Below, piece by piece: positions 21,401 to 30,249 of a stretch of DNA of 64,000 nucleotides (its first letter is position 1; each line of letters opens with the position of its first letter). The DNA is taken from positions 3,720,001 to 3,784,000 of the forward strand of contig NZ_CP125295.1 in assembly GCF_030412785.1 (NCBI RefSeq), in the 5' to 3' direction. The notes below the pieces were generated by a model. It saw only the letters and a program-made list of their open reading frames with translations. It did no database searches and had not been told where the DNA came from. A program made the translations under genes and the position numbers. Source of the stretch: Paraburkholderia sabiae. GTDB taxonomy: Bacteria > Pseudomonadota > Gammaproteobacteria > Burkholderiales > Burkholderiaceae.

Positions 21401-22474
21401 TCAGAACGAGTGGTGAATGCCCGTCAGCACGATCGCCTGATTGCGTCCACTCGATACACCCGCCGTGAAGAACGCAGCGTTCGCGTTCTCGTTCGCGTGT
21501 TCGTAGAGCACATTCACATAGACCTGCGTGCTTTTCGACAGCGCATAGATGTCGCCGAGTTCGAACTGCGTCCAGCGGCGGCCCGAAAGCGTCGTCGTCG
21601 CGGCGCCGCCCGCAAGCGTGTTGGCCGGCGTGAACTGGTAGTTCGCGCCCGCGTCCCAGCTTTGATACGTATCCGAGAAGCCGTTCGATTGCAGCTTCAC
21701 GCGCGTGTACAGACCGTGCACGAGCAGCTTGCCGAACTGGTACGACAGACCCGCGCCCATGTTCTCGACCTTGTCTGCGGAATAGGTCGCGGCGGGGATG
21801 CCCTGGAACGTGTTGATGCCCGTCGTGACGATCGACGGCGTGCGGTTGTGCTCGTTCGAATACACGGCAGCCGCCTTGAACGGACCATTCGCGTAGTTCA
21901 CACCGAAGCTCAGCGTCTTGCCCGTCGAGAAGTTCGTCGTGTTGCCGAGGCCCATCATCGCGCCGACTGTGAAGCCCGCATACGTTGCCGACTTGAACTT
22001 CACCGAGTTGTCGAACGGCACGACGCCCGTGTCCGCGAGTTCGTCGATGTTGCCGGGGTGGAACGCATACCAGCTCGCCGCGAGATACGCGGTGCTGAGC
22101 GGGCCGAGCATGTCGAAGTTGAACGGCGTCTGATGGCCTAGCGTGATCTGCCCGAACTGATCCGAACTGATGCCGACGTACGCCTGCCGGTTGAACAGCG
22201 TGCCCGCCTTCGCGAAGTTGCCGGTGTTCGTATAGAAGCCGTTTTCAAGCTGGAAGATCGCGTGCAGACCGCCGCCCAGATCTTCGACGCCGCGCAGGCC
22301 CCAGCGGTCCGGCTGCATGTTGCCCTGTTCTTCCATCCACTTCGTATGGCCGCCGACGTTGCTCACGTACGCGATGCCGGCATCCAGACTGCCGTACAGC
22401 GTGACGCTGCTTTGCGCCCATGCCGTCGATGTCACCACAAGTCCTGCCACGCCGGCAGCGATGATGCGTTTCAC
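21401..22474 (-). CDS. Outer-membrane porin, Burkholderia trimeric type
   Basis: 357 residues. The signal peptide (KRIIAAGVAGLVVTSTAWAQ) is followed by SSVTLYGSLDAGIAYVSNVGG, the standard start of Burkholderiaceae porins. RWGLRGVEDLGGGLHAIFQLENGF and the PFNFDMLGPLS eyelet loop follow, and the C-terminus ends in HHSF with the terminal aromatic needed for outer-membrane assembly. Start is GTG at 22474: it follows AGGAG at good spacing and begins the signal peptide; the frame stays open to 22564. It is divergent from the Rieske cluster and may supply its substrate. Confidence 0.9.
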   Translation of the reverse strand: MKRIIAAGVAGLVVTSTAWAQSSVTLYGSLDAGIAYVSNVGGHTKWMEEQGNMQPDRWGLRGVEDLGGGLHAIFQLENGFYTNTGNFAKAGTLFNRQAYVGISSDQFGQITLGHQTPFNFDMLGPLSTAYLAASWYAFHPGNIDELADTGVVPFDNSVKFKSATYAGFTVGAMMGLGNTTNFSTGKTLSFGVNYANGPFKAAAVYSNEHNRTPSIVTTGINTFQGIPAATYSADKVENMGAGLSYQFGKLLVHGLYTRVKLQSNGFSDTYQSWDAGANYQFTPANTLAGGAATTTLSGRRWTQFELGDIYALSKSTQVYVNVLYEHANENANAAFFTAGVSSGRNQAIVLTGIHHSF

Positions 22475-22839
22475 CCTTGGTACTCCTGATCGTGTGGTCG
22501 ATTGCCGGACACGCCGGTCGCTCTTCCCTTTGCCTGTCATCTCTTTGGATGGCCTTCCCGTCACCTGCGCTTTCGAGGCTATCCGCGCTTTGTTCCACTT
22601 ATGGGCATATGTATCGCCTATGGAAAGTATAGAGAGTCAAATGGGCGAACAAAAAAGTTTTTGCGACGGTGAAAACCCTCATTTATCAGACGCCGTTCAG
22701 TGCCGTACGCGCGCGCACTTTATGCGCAGCAACCCTTTGTTTTGGCCCGTTTTACGGGCTTCGGACGTTGCAGAAATGCATCTGTCGGTGTTTTCCCTGG
22801 CGGCGCAGAATTTTTATTTTGTTCGTCCAAACAGGCTCC

Positions 22840-22845
22840 TATAAT
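22840..22845 (+). promoter_or_regulatory. Likely -10 element of the Rieske cluster promoter
   Basis: TATAAT lies 74 bases upstream of the ferredoxin start. The -35 position offers only poor matches (TTGTTC at 22819, spacer 15), which fits an activator-dependent promoter. Confidence 0.45.
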
Positions 22846-22863
22846 GACCATACATAAACTAAC

Positions 22864-22879
22864 GTTCCTTAGATGGAAC
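22864..22879. promoter_or_regulatory. Candidate IclR-type operator
   Basis: GTTCC-TTAGAT-GGAAC, exact 5-bp arms, just downstream of the presumed -10 element. It resembles the GTTC-centred dyads of IclR-family regulators such as PcaR/PcaU. The candidates to bind it are the paralogous IclR proteins at 20383 and 26932. Confidence 0.45.
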
Positions 22880-22918
22880 AACAGACGGTCAGGACAGGTC
22901 GGTAGGAGAAGGTGAGAA

Positions 22919-23236
22919 ATGAGTGAACAGTGGCTTTGTGCCGGACACGCCGGTGCGCTTTCGGATGACTCGCCCGTCGAGTTCAAGCTCGACGACGGCA
23001 AAGAGATTGGCATCTACAAGGTGGGCGACGAGCTCTACGCCCTCGAAAACGTCTGCCCGCATGCCTATGCGCTGCTGACGCAAGGCTTTATCGACGGCGA
23101 CACGGTCGAATGTCCGCTGCACGAAGCCGTGTTCCATATCCCGACGGGGAAATGCCTGAAAGAGCCGGGCGGCCGCGACCTGAAGACGTACGCCGTGCGC
23201 CTCGCGGGTGAAGAAATCCAGATCAAGGTGGAATGA
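22919..23236 (+). CDS. Rieske [2Fe-2S] ferredoxin
   Basis: 105 residues, the size of a biphenyl/benzene-dioxygenase-type ferredoxin. The cluster ligands are Cys46/His48 (CPHAYALL) and Cys65/His68 (CPLHEAVF), the canonical CxH-x16-CxxH spacing. It should carry electrons from the FAD reductase at 33584 to the oxygenase at 23593. The ribosome site is a purine-rich AGGAGAAGG stretch before ATG 22919. It starts the cluster, and its stop is one base before the next start. Confidence 0.9.
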   Translation: MSEQWLCAGHAGALSDDSPVEFKLDDGKEIGIYKVGDELYALENVCPHAYALLTQGFIDGDTVECPLHEAVFHIPTGKCLKEPGGRDLKTYAVRLAGEEIQIKVE

Positions 23237-23237
23237 C

Positions 23238-23549
23238 ATGAAAGAAGCTGTCGTGAACTTCAATCCCTTTCTGAAGCCGTGGCTCGCGCCGCAGCCGAAC
23301 AACGTCGCGGGCAAGGGCGTGATCGAAAAGCCGGGCGAAACGGAAAACATGATCTGGCAGACGCGCAAGGCGGAGCCGACGCAATACGAGAACGACTTCG
23401 GCGATGCGCTGGAGAAGGTGTTCGAAGCAGGTGCAGCCGAGCTGCACGAAGTGGTGGCCGGGCTGAATCGTGTCGGCTTCCGCACGCCGGAAGGCGCGCA
23501 GTGGAGCGAGGAGCGTCTCGCCGCGGAACTGCGACTGCTCGCGGAATAA
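23238..23549 (+). CDS. Small protein with recombinase-like helix-turn-helix, unknown role
   Basis: 103 residues, starting one base after the ferredoxin stop (TGACATG). The N-terminal half is Pro/Asn-rich without clear structure. The last 35 residues (VVAGLNRVGFRTPEGAQWSEER) resemble the helix-turn-helix found in large serine recombinases (LN..GI.TP.G..W), but there is no recombinase catalytic domain. I do not recognise a function. Its place between the ferredoxin and the oxygenase suggests a structural or regulatory partner of the oxygenase rather than a mobile-DNA protein. Confidence 0.6.
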   Translation: MKEAVVNFNPFLKPWLAPQPNNVAGKGVIEKPGETENMIWQTRKAEPTQYENDFGDALEKVFEAGAAELHEVVAGLNRVGFRTPEGAQWSEERLAAELRLLAE

Positions 23550-23592
23550 GCGCCGCGCGAACCCACGACCCAAGCGAACACGGAGTATCCCC

Positions 23593-24681
23593 ATGACGTC
23601 CCTCAATACAACGAGCCCCGCAGCCGATCCCGTTCAGGCGTATCTCGATCGCGGCATCAAGAACTACTGGTATCCCGTCGCGCCCAGCTGGCAAGTCAGC
23701 AATGCGCCGATCGGCCTGACGCGCCTGAGCGAACAGATCGTGCTGTGGCGCGATCAGGAAGGCAAAGTCCACGCGCTCGAAGACCGCTGCCCGCATCGCG
23801 GCGCGCGTCTGTCGCTCGGCTGGAATCTCGGCAATCGCGTTGCGTGCTGGTATCACGGCATCGAAGTCGACGGCTCGGGCACCGTGCAAAGCGTGCCGGC
23901 CGTGTCGGCATGTCCGCTCGAAGGCCAGAAGTGCGTGAAGTCGTATCCCGTCGAAGAACATGCGGGCGCGATCTTCCTGTGGTTCGGCGACGACGCGCAC
24001 AAAGAGCCGACGCCGCTCGCGCTGCCTGAAGAACTGGTTGGCGCCGAGTACTCGCAGTTCCTCTGCGTGTCGAACTGGAAGTGCAACTATCAGTACGCAA
24101 TCGACAACGTGATGGACCCGATGCACGGCGCGTATCTGCACGCGACCTCGCACTCGATGGCCGAAGGCGACAAGCAGGCCGACATGCGTGTGCGTAAAAC
24201 CGAAACTGGTCTCATGTTCGAAAAGGTCGGCCAGCGCGACGTGAATTTCGACTGGGTCGAACTCGGCGAAACGGGTTGCCTGTGGATGCGTCTCGCGATT
24301 CCGTACAAGAAGAAGTTCGGACCGGGCGGCAACTTCGGCATCATCGGCTTCGCGGTTCCCGTCGATAACGACAACTGCCAGGTCTACTTCTGGCGCACGC
24401 GCAAGGTGAGCGGCTGGCAGCGCGACGCATGGCGCTTCCTGTATCGCAACCGTCTCGAAGGTCTGCACTGGGCGGTGCTCGAGCAAGACCGCTATGTGCT
24501 CGAAAGCCTCGCGCCGAATGCGCGCGAACACGAATTCCTTTATCAGCACGACGTCGGCATGACGCGCGTGCGCCGCATGCTGCGTCAACGCGCGCAACAG
24601 CATTTCGCCGATCTCGACGCATTCAATGCGAAGCAGGCGGAAGCGGGTGCACAAGCATCGACGGGGCACGCTCATGCCTGA
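23593..24681 (+). CDS. Rieske non-heme iron oxygenase, catalytic subunit
   Basis: 362 residues. The Rieske domain has Cys66/His68 (CPHRGARLSLG) and Cys85/His88 (CWYHG). The catalytic domain has the iron-site motif Asp175...His178....His183 (DPMHGAYLH) and the likely third ligand Asp299 (EQDRYVLE). The length is shorter than two-subunit dioxygenases (about 450) and closer to phthalate/vanillate-type one-subunit oxygenases, and no small beta subunit gene follows. It should insert oxygen into an aromatic or similar substrate. Start ATG 23593; the frame continues upstream but without family likeness. Confidence 0.85.
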   Translation: MTSLNTTSPAADPVQAYLDRGIKNYWYPVAPSWQVSNAPIGLTRLSEQIVLWRDQEGKVHALEDRCPHRGARLSLGWNLGNRVACWYHGIEVDGSGTVQSVPAVSACPLEGQKCVKSYPVEEHAGAIFLWFGDDAHKEPTPLALPEELVGAEYSQFLCVSNWKCNYQYAIDNVMDPMHGAYLHATSHSMAEGDKQADMRVRKTETGLMFEKVGQRDVNFDWVELGETGCLWMRLAIPYKKKFGPGGNFGIIGFAVPVDNDNCQVYFWRTRKVSGWQRDAWRFLYRNRLEGLHWAVLEQDRYVLESLAPNAREHEFLYQHDVGMTRVRRMLRQRAQQHFADLDAFNAKQAEAGAQASTGHAHA

Positions 24682-25432
24682 GGTCACGGTCTCCGGATTG
24701 AGCGGACGGCGTGTCGTCGTAACGGGCGGCGCGCGCGGACTCGGCGCGGCGTTTATCGAAGCGCTCGCAAACGCGCAGGCGCAAGTCGTATTCGGCGACG
24801 TGCTCGAAGCCGAAGGCCGCGCGCTCGCAGAGAAGCTCGGCGCGAATGTGCATTTCGTTCCGCTCGATCTCGCGAGTCCCGACAGTATTAATGCATTCGT
24901 CGCGCAAGCCGCACAAAAGATGGGTGGCATCGACGCGCTCATCAACAACGCGGCAATCACGAACTCAGGCGGACGCTTCGCGGAAGAACTCACGACGCAA
25001 ACGTGGGACGCCGTGATGAACGTCAACGTGCGCGGCACCTGGTTGATGTGCACGGCAGCGCTGCCGCATCTGCGCGATTCGAAGCGTGGCGCAATCGTCA
25101 ACATCGCGTCCGATACGGCGATGTGGGGCGCGCCGAAGCTGCTCGCGTACGTGGCGAGCAAGGGCGCGGTGATTTCGATGACGCGCTCGCTCGCACGCGA
25201 ATTCGGCGCGCACGGCATCACAGTGAACGCGATTGCGCCAGGCCTCACGGAAGTGGAAGCCACCGCCTACGTGCCCGCCGAACGCCACGAGTACTACCTG
25301 AAAGGCCGCGCATTGACGCGCGCACAAGTGCCCGACGATGTGACGGGCCCCGTGCTGTTCCTGCTGACGGATGCCGCGCGCTTCGTGACGGGCCAGTTGC
25401 TGCCCGTGAACGGCGGCTTCGCGATGAATTGA
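24674..25432 (+). CDS. SDR family dehydrogenase
   Basis: 252 residues, a classical short-chain dehydrogenase: nucleotide motif TGGARGLG, NNAA, the catalytic serine in NIASD, and YVASK with the active Tyr/Lys pair. ATG 24674 overlaps the oxygenase stop by 8 bases. In Rieske pathways an SDR in this position usually oxidises a cis-dihydrodiol or a hydroxylated product; that role is inferred. The end (TGQLLPVNGGFAMN) is typical of the FabG-like group. Confidence 0.85.
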   Translation: MPEVTVSGLSGRRVVVTGGARGLGAAFIEALANAQAQVVFGDVLEAEGRALAEKLGANVHFVPLDLASPDSINAFVAQAAQKMGGIDALINNAAITNSGGRFAEELTTQTWDAVMNVNVRGTWLMCTAALPHLRDSKRGAIVNIASDTAMWGAPKLLAYVASKGAVISMTRSLAREFGAHGITVNAIAPGLTEVEATAYVPAERHEYYLKGRALTRAQVPDDVTGPVLFLLTDAARFVTGQLLPVNGGFAMN

Positions 25433-25467
25433 CCTTGCTGCAACCAGCAAACCACATGGAGAAAACA

Positions 25468-26007
25468 ATGGCCGACGCCGATCTCGAACGCAAATCGTGG
25501 GACCAACCTGCGGAAGCAAGTTTCGAACAATGGCTGGACTCGCGTGTCGCGCGCTTCGAAACGCGCCGCTATGACTGGGACGCACTGAAGTTCCAGGCCG
25601 ACTACGACCCGAAGTATCGCCGCGCGCAGATGCGTTACGTCGGCACGGGCGGCACGGGTGTCGCGAAGGACATGAACACGGTGCCCGCAGGCGGCTTCAC
25701 GTTCTCGACGATGGTGATTCCCGCCGGCAACATCGGCCCGAGCCACATTCATACCGACGTCGAAGAGATCTTCTTCGTGCTGCGCGGCAAGATGAAAGTG
25801 ATCTGCGAGCGCGACGGCGAAACGTGGGAAGCCGTACTCGGCGAACGCGATCTGATTTCGGTGCCGCCGGGCGTGTATCGCACGGAAATCAACGTCGGTG
25901 AAGAAGACGCGCTGATGTGCGTGATGCTCGGTTCGCCGAAGCCGATCACGCCGACATATCCGCCCGATTCGCCGCTCGCGAAGATCAAGCGCGATCTCGC
26001 GAAGTAA
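25468..26007 (+). CDS. Cupin-domain protein
   Basis: 179 residues. One cupin fold is recognisable at residues about 75-150: GPSHIHTDVEEIFFVLRGKM supplies the His/His/Glu metal ligands of motif 1, and the PPGVYRTEINVG region is motif 2. It could be a small metal-dependent dioxygenase, isomerase or sensor; the sequence does not decide. Start ATG 25468 was preferred over ATG 25456 because GGAGA lies directly before it. It is part of the same transcript, 35 bases after the SDR. Confidence 0.75.
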   Translation: MADADLERKSWDQPAEASFEQWLDSRVARFETRRYDWDALKFQADYDPKYRRAQMRYVGTGGTGVAKDMNTVPAGGFTFSTMVIPAGNIGPSHIHTDVEEIFFVLRGKMKVICERDGETWEAVLGERDLISVPPGVYRTEINVGEEDALMCVMLGSPKPITPTYPPDSPLAKIKRDLAK

Positions 26008-26044
26008 CGTTATTCAAAGCGTCATCACTCACGAAGTCACGCAC

Positions 26045-26935
26045 ATGTCCGCTTTATTGCCCTTCACCGAAGATCGAAACGCCACGCTGGAAATGCGCCT
26101 CTCGCAGTTCCCGGCAAAGCGGATCGCGATTGCGCCGCAACGCGTGATCGGTTATCGCGAAGCGGGTCAGGCTGACGATACGTTGCCGCTCGTGTTGCTG
26201 CACGGCATCGGATCGGGCGAGGCTTCGTGGGTGCAACAGCTTGAAGCGTTGAGCGCGACGCGTCGCGTGTTCGCGTGGGACGCGCCGGGTTATGGCGAAT
26301 CGACTTGCGTTGAATCGTCGTCGCCACAAGCGAATGTATACGCGAATGCGCTCGGCAAATGGCTCGACGCGCTCGGCATCGAACGTTGCGTGCTGGTTGG
26401 GCATTCGCTCGGCGCGATCATCGCGGGTTCGTTTGCTGCGTCGCATGCGCAACGCGTTGCAGGTCTGTTGTTGTTGTCGCCGGCAGCGGGATACGGCGCG
26501 GCATCCGAAGAAGTACGCGCGTCGAAACGCGACAGCCGTCTTGCGATGCTCGCCGACCTCGGTCCGCAAGGACTCGCCGATCAACGCAGCGCAAACATGC
26601 TGTCGCTGCATGCCGACGAAGCATCGCGCGATTGGGTCCGCTGGAACATGTCGCGCATCGTGCCGCAAGGTTATGCGCAAGCGACGCATCTGCTCGCCAA
26701 CGCGGACCTCGCAAGCGATGTCGCGAAGTTCGAAGGCCGCATCGCCGTCGCGGTCGGCGCGGAAGACACGATCACGCCGCCTTCATCGTGCGAACGCATT
26801 GCGCAAGCGGCGCGCACGCGTCTGCAGATCATTCCGCGCGCAGGTCACGCGGGTTACATCGAGGCGAGCACCGAATACACCGCGCTCATCGACGCCTTCT
26901 GCCGCACGTGCGACGGCCAATGGAGTAAAGCATGA
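26045..26935 (+). CDS. Alpha/beta hydrolase
   Basis: 296 residues. The oxyanion region LLHGIGSGEASW, the nucleophile elbow GHSLG, the acid in VGAEDTITPP and the histidine in RAGHAGYIE are all present in the right order. This is the layout of meta-cleavage product hydrolases (MhpC/BphD type) and of esterases. With an extradiol-type dioxygenase in the same operon, hydrolysis of a ring-fission product is the natural guess. The stop overlaps the IclR start by 4 bases. Confidence 0.8.
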   Translation: MSALLPFTEDRNATLEMRLSQFPAKRIAIAPQRVIGYREAGQADDTLPLVLLHGIGSGEASWVQQLEALSATRRVFAWDAPGYGESTCVESSSPQANVYANALGKWLDALGIERCVLVGHSLGAIIAGSFAASHAQRVAGLLLLSPAAGYGAASEEVRASKRDSRLAMLADLGPQGLADQRSANMLSLHADEASRDWVRWNMSRIVPQGYAQATHLLANADLASDVAKFEGRIAVAVGAEDTITPPSSCERIAQAARTRLQIIPRAGHAGYIEASTEYTALIDAFCRTCDGQWSKA

Positions 26936-27792
26936 CCCCCGAAATGACGGGCACTGCACCTGAAGCAGAAGAGGACCGCAACGACGTGAGTTATCGCGTG
27001 CCCGGCCTCGAACGCGGCCTGCGCATCCTCACGGAGTTTTCGCCGCGCGAGCCCGTACTCGGCGCGCCCGAGTTGTCGAAGCGTCTCGGCATTCCGCGCA
27101 CGACGGTGTTCCGTCTGTTGCAGACGCTCGAATCGCTCGGTTTTCTGGAGCGCGCGGATCGAGACCGCAACTATCGGCTGGGCGTTGCGGTTCTGCGGCT
27201 CGGTTTCGAATATCTCAGTTCGCTCGAACTCACCGACCTCGGCCTGCCGCTGATCGAAGCACTGCGCAATGCGACGGGTTTGACGACGCACATCGTGATT
27301 CGCGACGGACGCGACGTGGTGTTCGTCGCGAAGGCGCAAAGCCATGCACCCGTGTTCAGCTCGGTGAAGGTGAACGTCGGTACGCGTTTGCCCGCGCACG
27401 CGACGACGCACGGTCATGTGCTGATGGGCGACCTGTCGCTCGCGGAACTGCGCGCGCTGTATCCGGAGACGACGCTGGAGCGCTTCACGAAGCACACGCC
27501 CGCGACTGTCGACGAACTGTATGAACGCGTGAAGGACGATGCCGTGCGCGGTTTCGCGATCAGCGAATCGTCCTTTGAAAACGGCATTTCCGTGATTTCC
27601 GCGCCCGTGCGCAACGACACGGGCCGCATTGCCGCCGTCATCACGACGACGATCCCGCGCGGACACATCGATGCATCTCTTCTCGACAGCGGTTTGATCG
27701 ACAAGGTGCGCGGCGCGGCCGAGCAACTGTCGCTGCGGCTCAATTACCGGCCGTCGGCGGAAAGCAGATACATGAAGGCATTGGGGCTCTGA
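26932..27792 (+). CDS. IclR family transcriptional regulator (paralogue 2)
   Basis: 286 residues, winged helix (VPGLERGLRILTEFS, LGIPRTTVFRLLQTLESLGFLERA) plus IclR effector domain. It is a close paralogue of the protein at 20383, from which it differs mainly by a shorter N-terminus and scattered substitutions. Being coded inside the operon (ATGA overlap upstream, TGATG junction downstream) it is co-transcribed with the enzymes and probably controls the promoter at 22840 in response to a pathway intermediate. Confidence 0.87.
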   Translation: MTPEMTGTAPEAEEDRNDVSYRVPGLERGLRILTEFSPREPVLGAPELSKRLGIPRTTVFRLLQTLESLGFLERADRDRNYRLGVAVLRLGFEYLSSLELTDLGLPLIEALRNATGLTTHIVIRDGRDVVFVAKAQSHAPVFSSVKVNVGTRLPAHATTHGHVLMGDLSLAELRALYPETTLERFTKHTPATVDELYERVKDDAVRGFAISESSFENGISVISAPVRNDTGRIAAVITTTIPRGHIDASLLDSGLIDKVRGAAEQLSLRLNYRPSAESRYMKALGL

Positions 27793-28598
27793 TGATCCAG
27801 ATCGATTTGACAGGACAGGTTGCAGTGGTGACGGGCGGATCGTCCGGCATCGGCCTCGCGACTGCCGAACTCTTCTTGCGCGCGGGCGCATCGGTGGCGA
27901 TCTGCGGACGCGATACCGATCGTCTCGCGAGCGCCGAAGCATCGCTGCGCAAGCAGTTTCCGCAAGCGCAGTTGCTCGCGGCGCGCTGCAACGTGCTTGA
28001 TGCGCAAGAAGTCGAGTCATTCGCGAACGAAGTCAAAGCGCGCTTCGGCCGTGCTGACATGCTCGTGAACAACGCAGGCCAGGGCCGCGTGTCCACTTTC
28101 GCCGATACGACCGACGAAGCCTGGCGCGAAGAACTCGACCTCAAGTACTTCAGCGTGATCCGTCCGACGCGCGCCTTTCTGCCGATGCTTACGCAAGCCG
28201 CGCAGCAAGGCAACGGCTCGATCGTCTGCGTGAATTCGCTGCTCGCCTTGCAGCCCGAACCGCACATGGTCGCGACGTCGTCGGCGCGCGCAGGCGTGCA
28301 GAACCTGATCAAGTCGCTGGCCGTCGAACTCGCGCCGCAACGCATTCGTGTGAACTCGATTCTGATCGGCATCGTCGAGTCGGGCCAATGGCGCCGCCGT
28401 TATCAGACGCAGGCGCAGCCGGGTCAAAGCTGGGAAGACTGGACCAGCGAACTCGCGCGCACGAAGCACATTCCGCTCGGCCGTTTCGGCCGTCCCGAAG
28501 AGGCCGCGCAAGCGCTCTTTTATCTCGCTACACCCCTGTCGTCGTACACGACGGGAAGCCATATCGATGTTTCCGGAGGCGTTGCACGTCATGTCTAA
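27792..28598 (+). CDS. SDR family protein with altered catalytic residues
   Basis: 268 residues. The cofactor motif TGGSSGIG and NNAG are normal, and a serine is present in VNSLLAL. Where most SDRs have Y-x-x-x-K this one reads ATSSARAG, so the tyrosine is missing and the lysine is replaced by arginine. Some beta-ketoacyl-reductase-like SDRs share an arginine here, so it may act on an unusual substrate or use another acid. The start overlaps the IclR stop (TGATG), and the end overlaps the next start by 8 bases. Confidence 0.75.
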   Translation: MIQIDLTGQVAVVTGGSSGIGLATAELFLRAGASVAICGRDTDRLASAEASLRKQFPQAQLLAARCNVLDAQEVESFANEVKARFGRADMLVNNAGQGRVSTFADTTDEAWREELDLKYFSVIRPTRAFLPMLTQAAQQGNGSIVCVNSLLALQPEPHMVATSSARAGVQNLIKSLAVELAPQRIRVNSILIGIVESGQWRRRYQTQAQPGQSWEDWTSELARTKHIPLGRFGRPEEAAQALFYLATPLSSYTTGSHIDVSGGVARHV

Positions 28599-30249
28599 CA
28601 AAACCACCGTCGGCGAACTGATCGCCGCTTTCCTCGAACAGTGCGGCGTCAAGACTGCATTCGGCGTGATCTCGATTCACAACATGCCGATCCTCGACGC
28701 CATCAACACGCGCGGCAACATTCGCTATGTCGGCGCGCGCGGTGAAGCAGGCGCGCTGAACATGGCCGATGGACTCGCGCGCGTGTCGGGCGGCCTCGGC
28801 GTTGCGTTCACGAGCACGGGCACGGCTGCGGGCAACGCAGCGGGCGCGATGGTCGAAGCGCTGACGGCAGGCACGGCGCTCGTGCACATCACGGGCCAGA
28901 TCGAAACGACGTATCTGGATCAGGACCTCGCGTACATCCACGAAGCGCCGGATCAGTTGACGATGCTCTCGTCGATCTCGAAGGCTGCATATCGTGTGCG
29001 TTCCGTCGAAACCGCATTGGCGACAGTGCGCGAAGCCGTGCGCGTCGCGTTCACGGCGCCGAGCGGTCCCGTCAGCGTCGAGATTCCAATCGACATTCAG
29101 GCCGCAGAAGTGGAATGGCCCGCCGACATGAGCGCGCCGCACATCAACACGCTCACGCATGACATCAAGCGCGTCGAACAACTCGCCGATGAACTCGCGA
29201 AAGCGAAGCGTCCGTTGCTGTGGCTCGGCGGCGGCACGCGTCACGCGCGTGCGCAGGTCGAGCGTCTGGTGAAGCTCGGCTTCGGCGTCGTGACGAGCGT
29301 GCAGGGCCGCGGCGTGCTGCCCGAAGATCATCCCGCGACGCTCGGTGCATTCAACGTGCAGCCGACCGTCGAAAATTTCTACAAGACCTGCGACGCATTG
29401 CTCGTGGTCGGCTCGCGTCTGCGCGGCAACGAGACGCTCAAGTACAAGCTCGCGCTGCCGCAACCGCTGTTCCGCGTCGATGCCGATGCACTCGCCGACA
29501 ATCGCGGCTATCGCAACGACCTCTTCGTTCATGGCGATGCCGCCGCCGTGCTCGATCAACTTGCGACACTGCTCGAAGGCCGCATGAAGATCGACCCTGC
29601 GTTTGCAGGCGATCTCGCGGCGACGCGCGAAGTGGCCGTCGCTGAAACCGGCAAGGGTCTCGGCGTGTACAAGCGTCTCGTCGACGTGCTGCAACACGCA
29701 GTGGGCCGCGACTATAACTGGGTGCGCGACGTCACGATCTCGAACAGCACGTGGGGCAACCGCATGCTGAAGATTTTCCAGCCGCGCGCGGGCGTGCATG
29801 CGCTCGGCGGCGGCATCGGCCAGGGCATTCAGATGGCGATCGGCGCGGCGCTTGCGGATGCGGCGTCGAAGACGGTGTGCCTCGTCGGCGATGGCGGCTT
29901 GATGGTCAACGTCGGCGAACTGGTGACGGCGGTGCAGGAAAACGCGAACGTAATGATCGTGCTGATGAACGATCAATGCTACGGCGTGATCCGCAACATT
30001 CAGGACGCGCACTACGGCGGCCGCCGCTGCTACGTGCAACTGCATCAACCCGATTTCGCACAGTTCTGCGCGAGCTTCGGCCTCACGCACTATCGCATCA
30101 CGTCGCTCGATCAGGCGGATGAAATCGTCCGCGAAGGCATGGCGAAGACGGGACCTGTGATGGTCGAAGTGGACATGCTGTCGGTCGGTCAGTTCGCTAC
30201 TGCATTTGCAGGCCCGCCCGTGCGCAAGCAGGAGCCGGAACATGCCTAA
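28591..30249 (+). CDS. Thiamine-diphosphate-dependent enzyme (acetolactate synthase/benzoylformate decarboxylase type)
   Basis: 552 residues with the three ThDP-family domains: N-terminal PYR domain with the activating glutamate (Glu52 in [13 protein letters not shown]), central domain ([14 protein letters not shown]), and C-terminal PP domain with [15 protein letters not shown] and the later asparagine for Mg-ThDP binding. The family decarboxylates 2-oxo acids or joins two-carbon units. The identity is not fixed by sequence; a decarboxylase of an aromatic 2-oxo acid is one option. ATG 28591 follows GGAGG and overlaps the preceding SDR by 8 bases. Confidence 0.8.
   Translation: MSNKTTVGELIAAFLEQCGVKTAFGVISIHNMPILDAINTRGNIRYVGARGEAGALNMADGLARVSGGLGVAFTSTGTAAGNAAGAMVEALTAGTALVHITGQIETTYLDQDLAYIHEAPDQLTMLSSISKAAYRVRSVETALATVREAVRVAFTAPSGPVSVEIPIDIQAAEVEWPADMSAPHINTLTHDIKRVEQLADELAKAKRPLLWLGGGTRHARAQVERLVKLGFGVVTSVQGRGVLPEDHPATLGAFNVQPTVENFYKTCDALLVVGSRLRGNETLKYKLALPQPLFRVDADALADNRGYRNDLFVHGDAAAVLDQLATLLEGRMKIDPAFAGDLAATREVAVAETGKGLGVYKRLVDVLQHAVGRDYNWVRDVTISNSTWGNRMLKIFQPRAGVHALGGGIGQGIQMAIGAALADAASKTVCLVGDGGLMVNVGELVTAVQENANVMIVLMNDQCYGVIRNIQDAHYGGRRCYVQLHQPDFAQFCASFGLTHYRITSLDQADEIVREGMAKTGPVMVEVDMLSVGQFATAFAGPPVRKQEPEHA

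Larger units (their letters stand above)
22475..22918. promoter_or_regulatory. Divergent regulatory region, porin / Rieske cluster
   Basis: 444 bases with no credible gene. The half nearest the porin holds GTTCCA and TGGAAA half-sites about 21 bases apart (around 22593-22625). The half nearest the Rieske ferredoxin is AT-rich with a -10-like TATAAT at 22840-22845 and a GTTCC dyad at 22864-22879. Several overlapping short frames are present but have no ribosome site or family resemblance. Confidence 0.5.

Noticed and set aside
23238..23549. Remnant of a serine recombinase / mobile element
   Set aside because: The gene is intact, tightly packed in the operon and has only a helix-turn-helix-like end; no catalytic domain or element borders are nearby.
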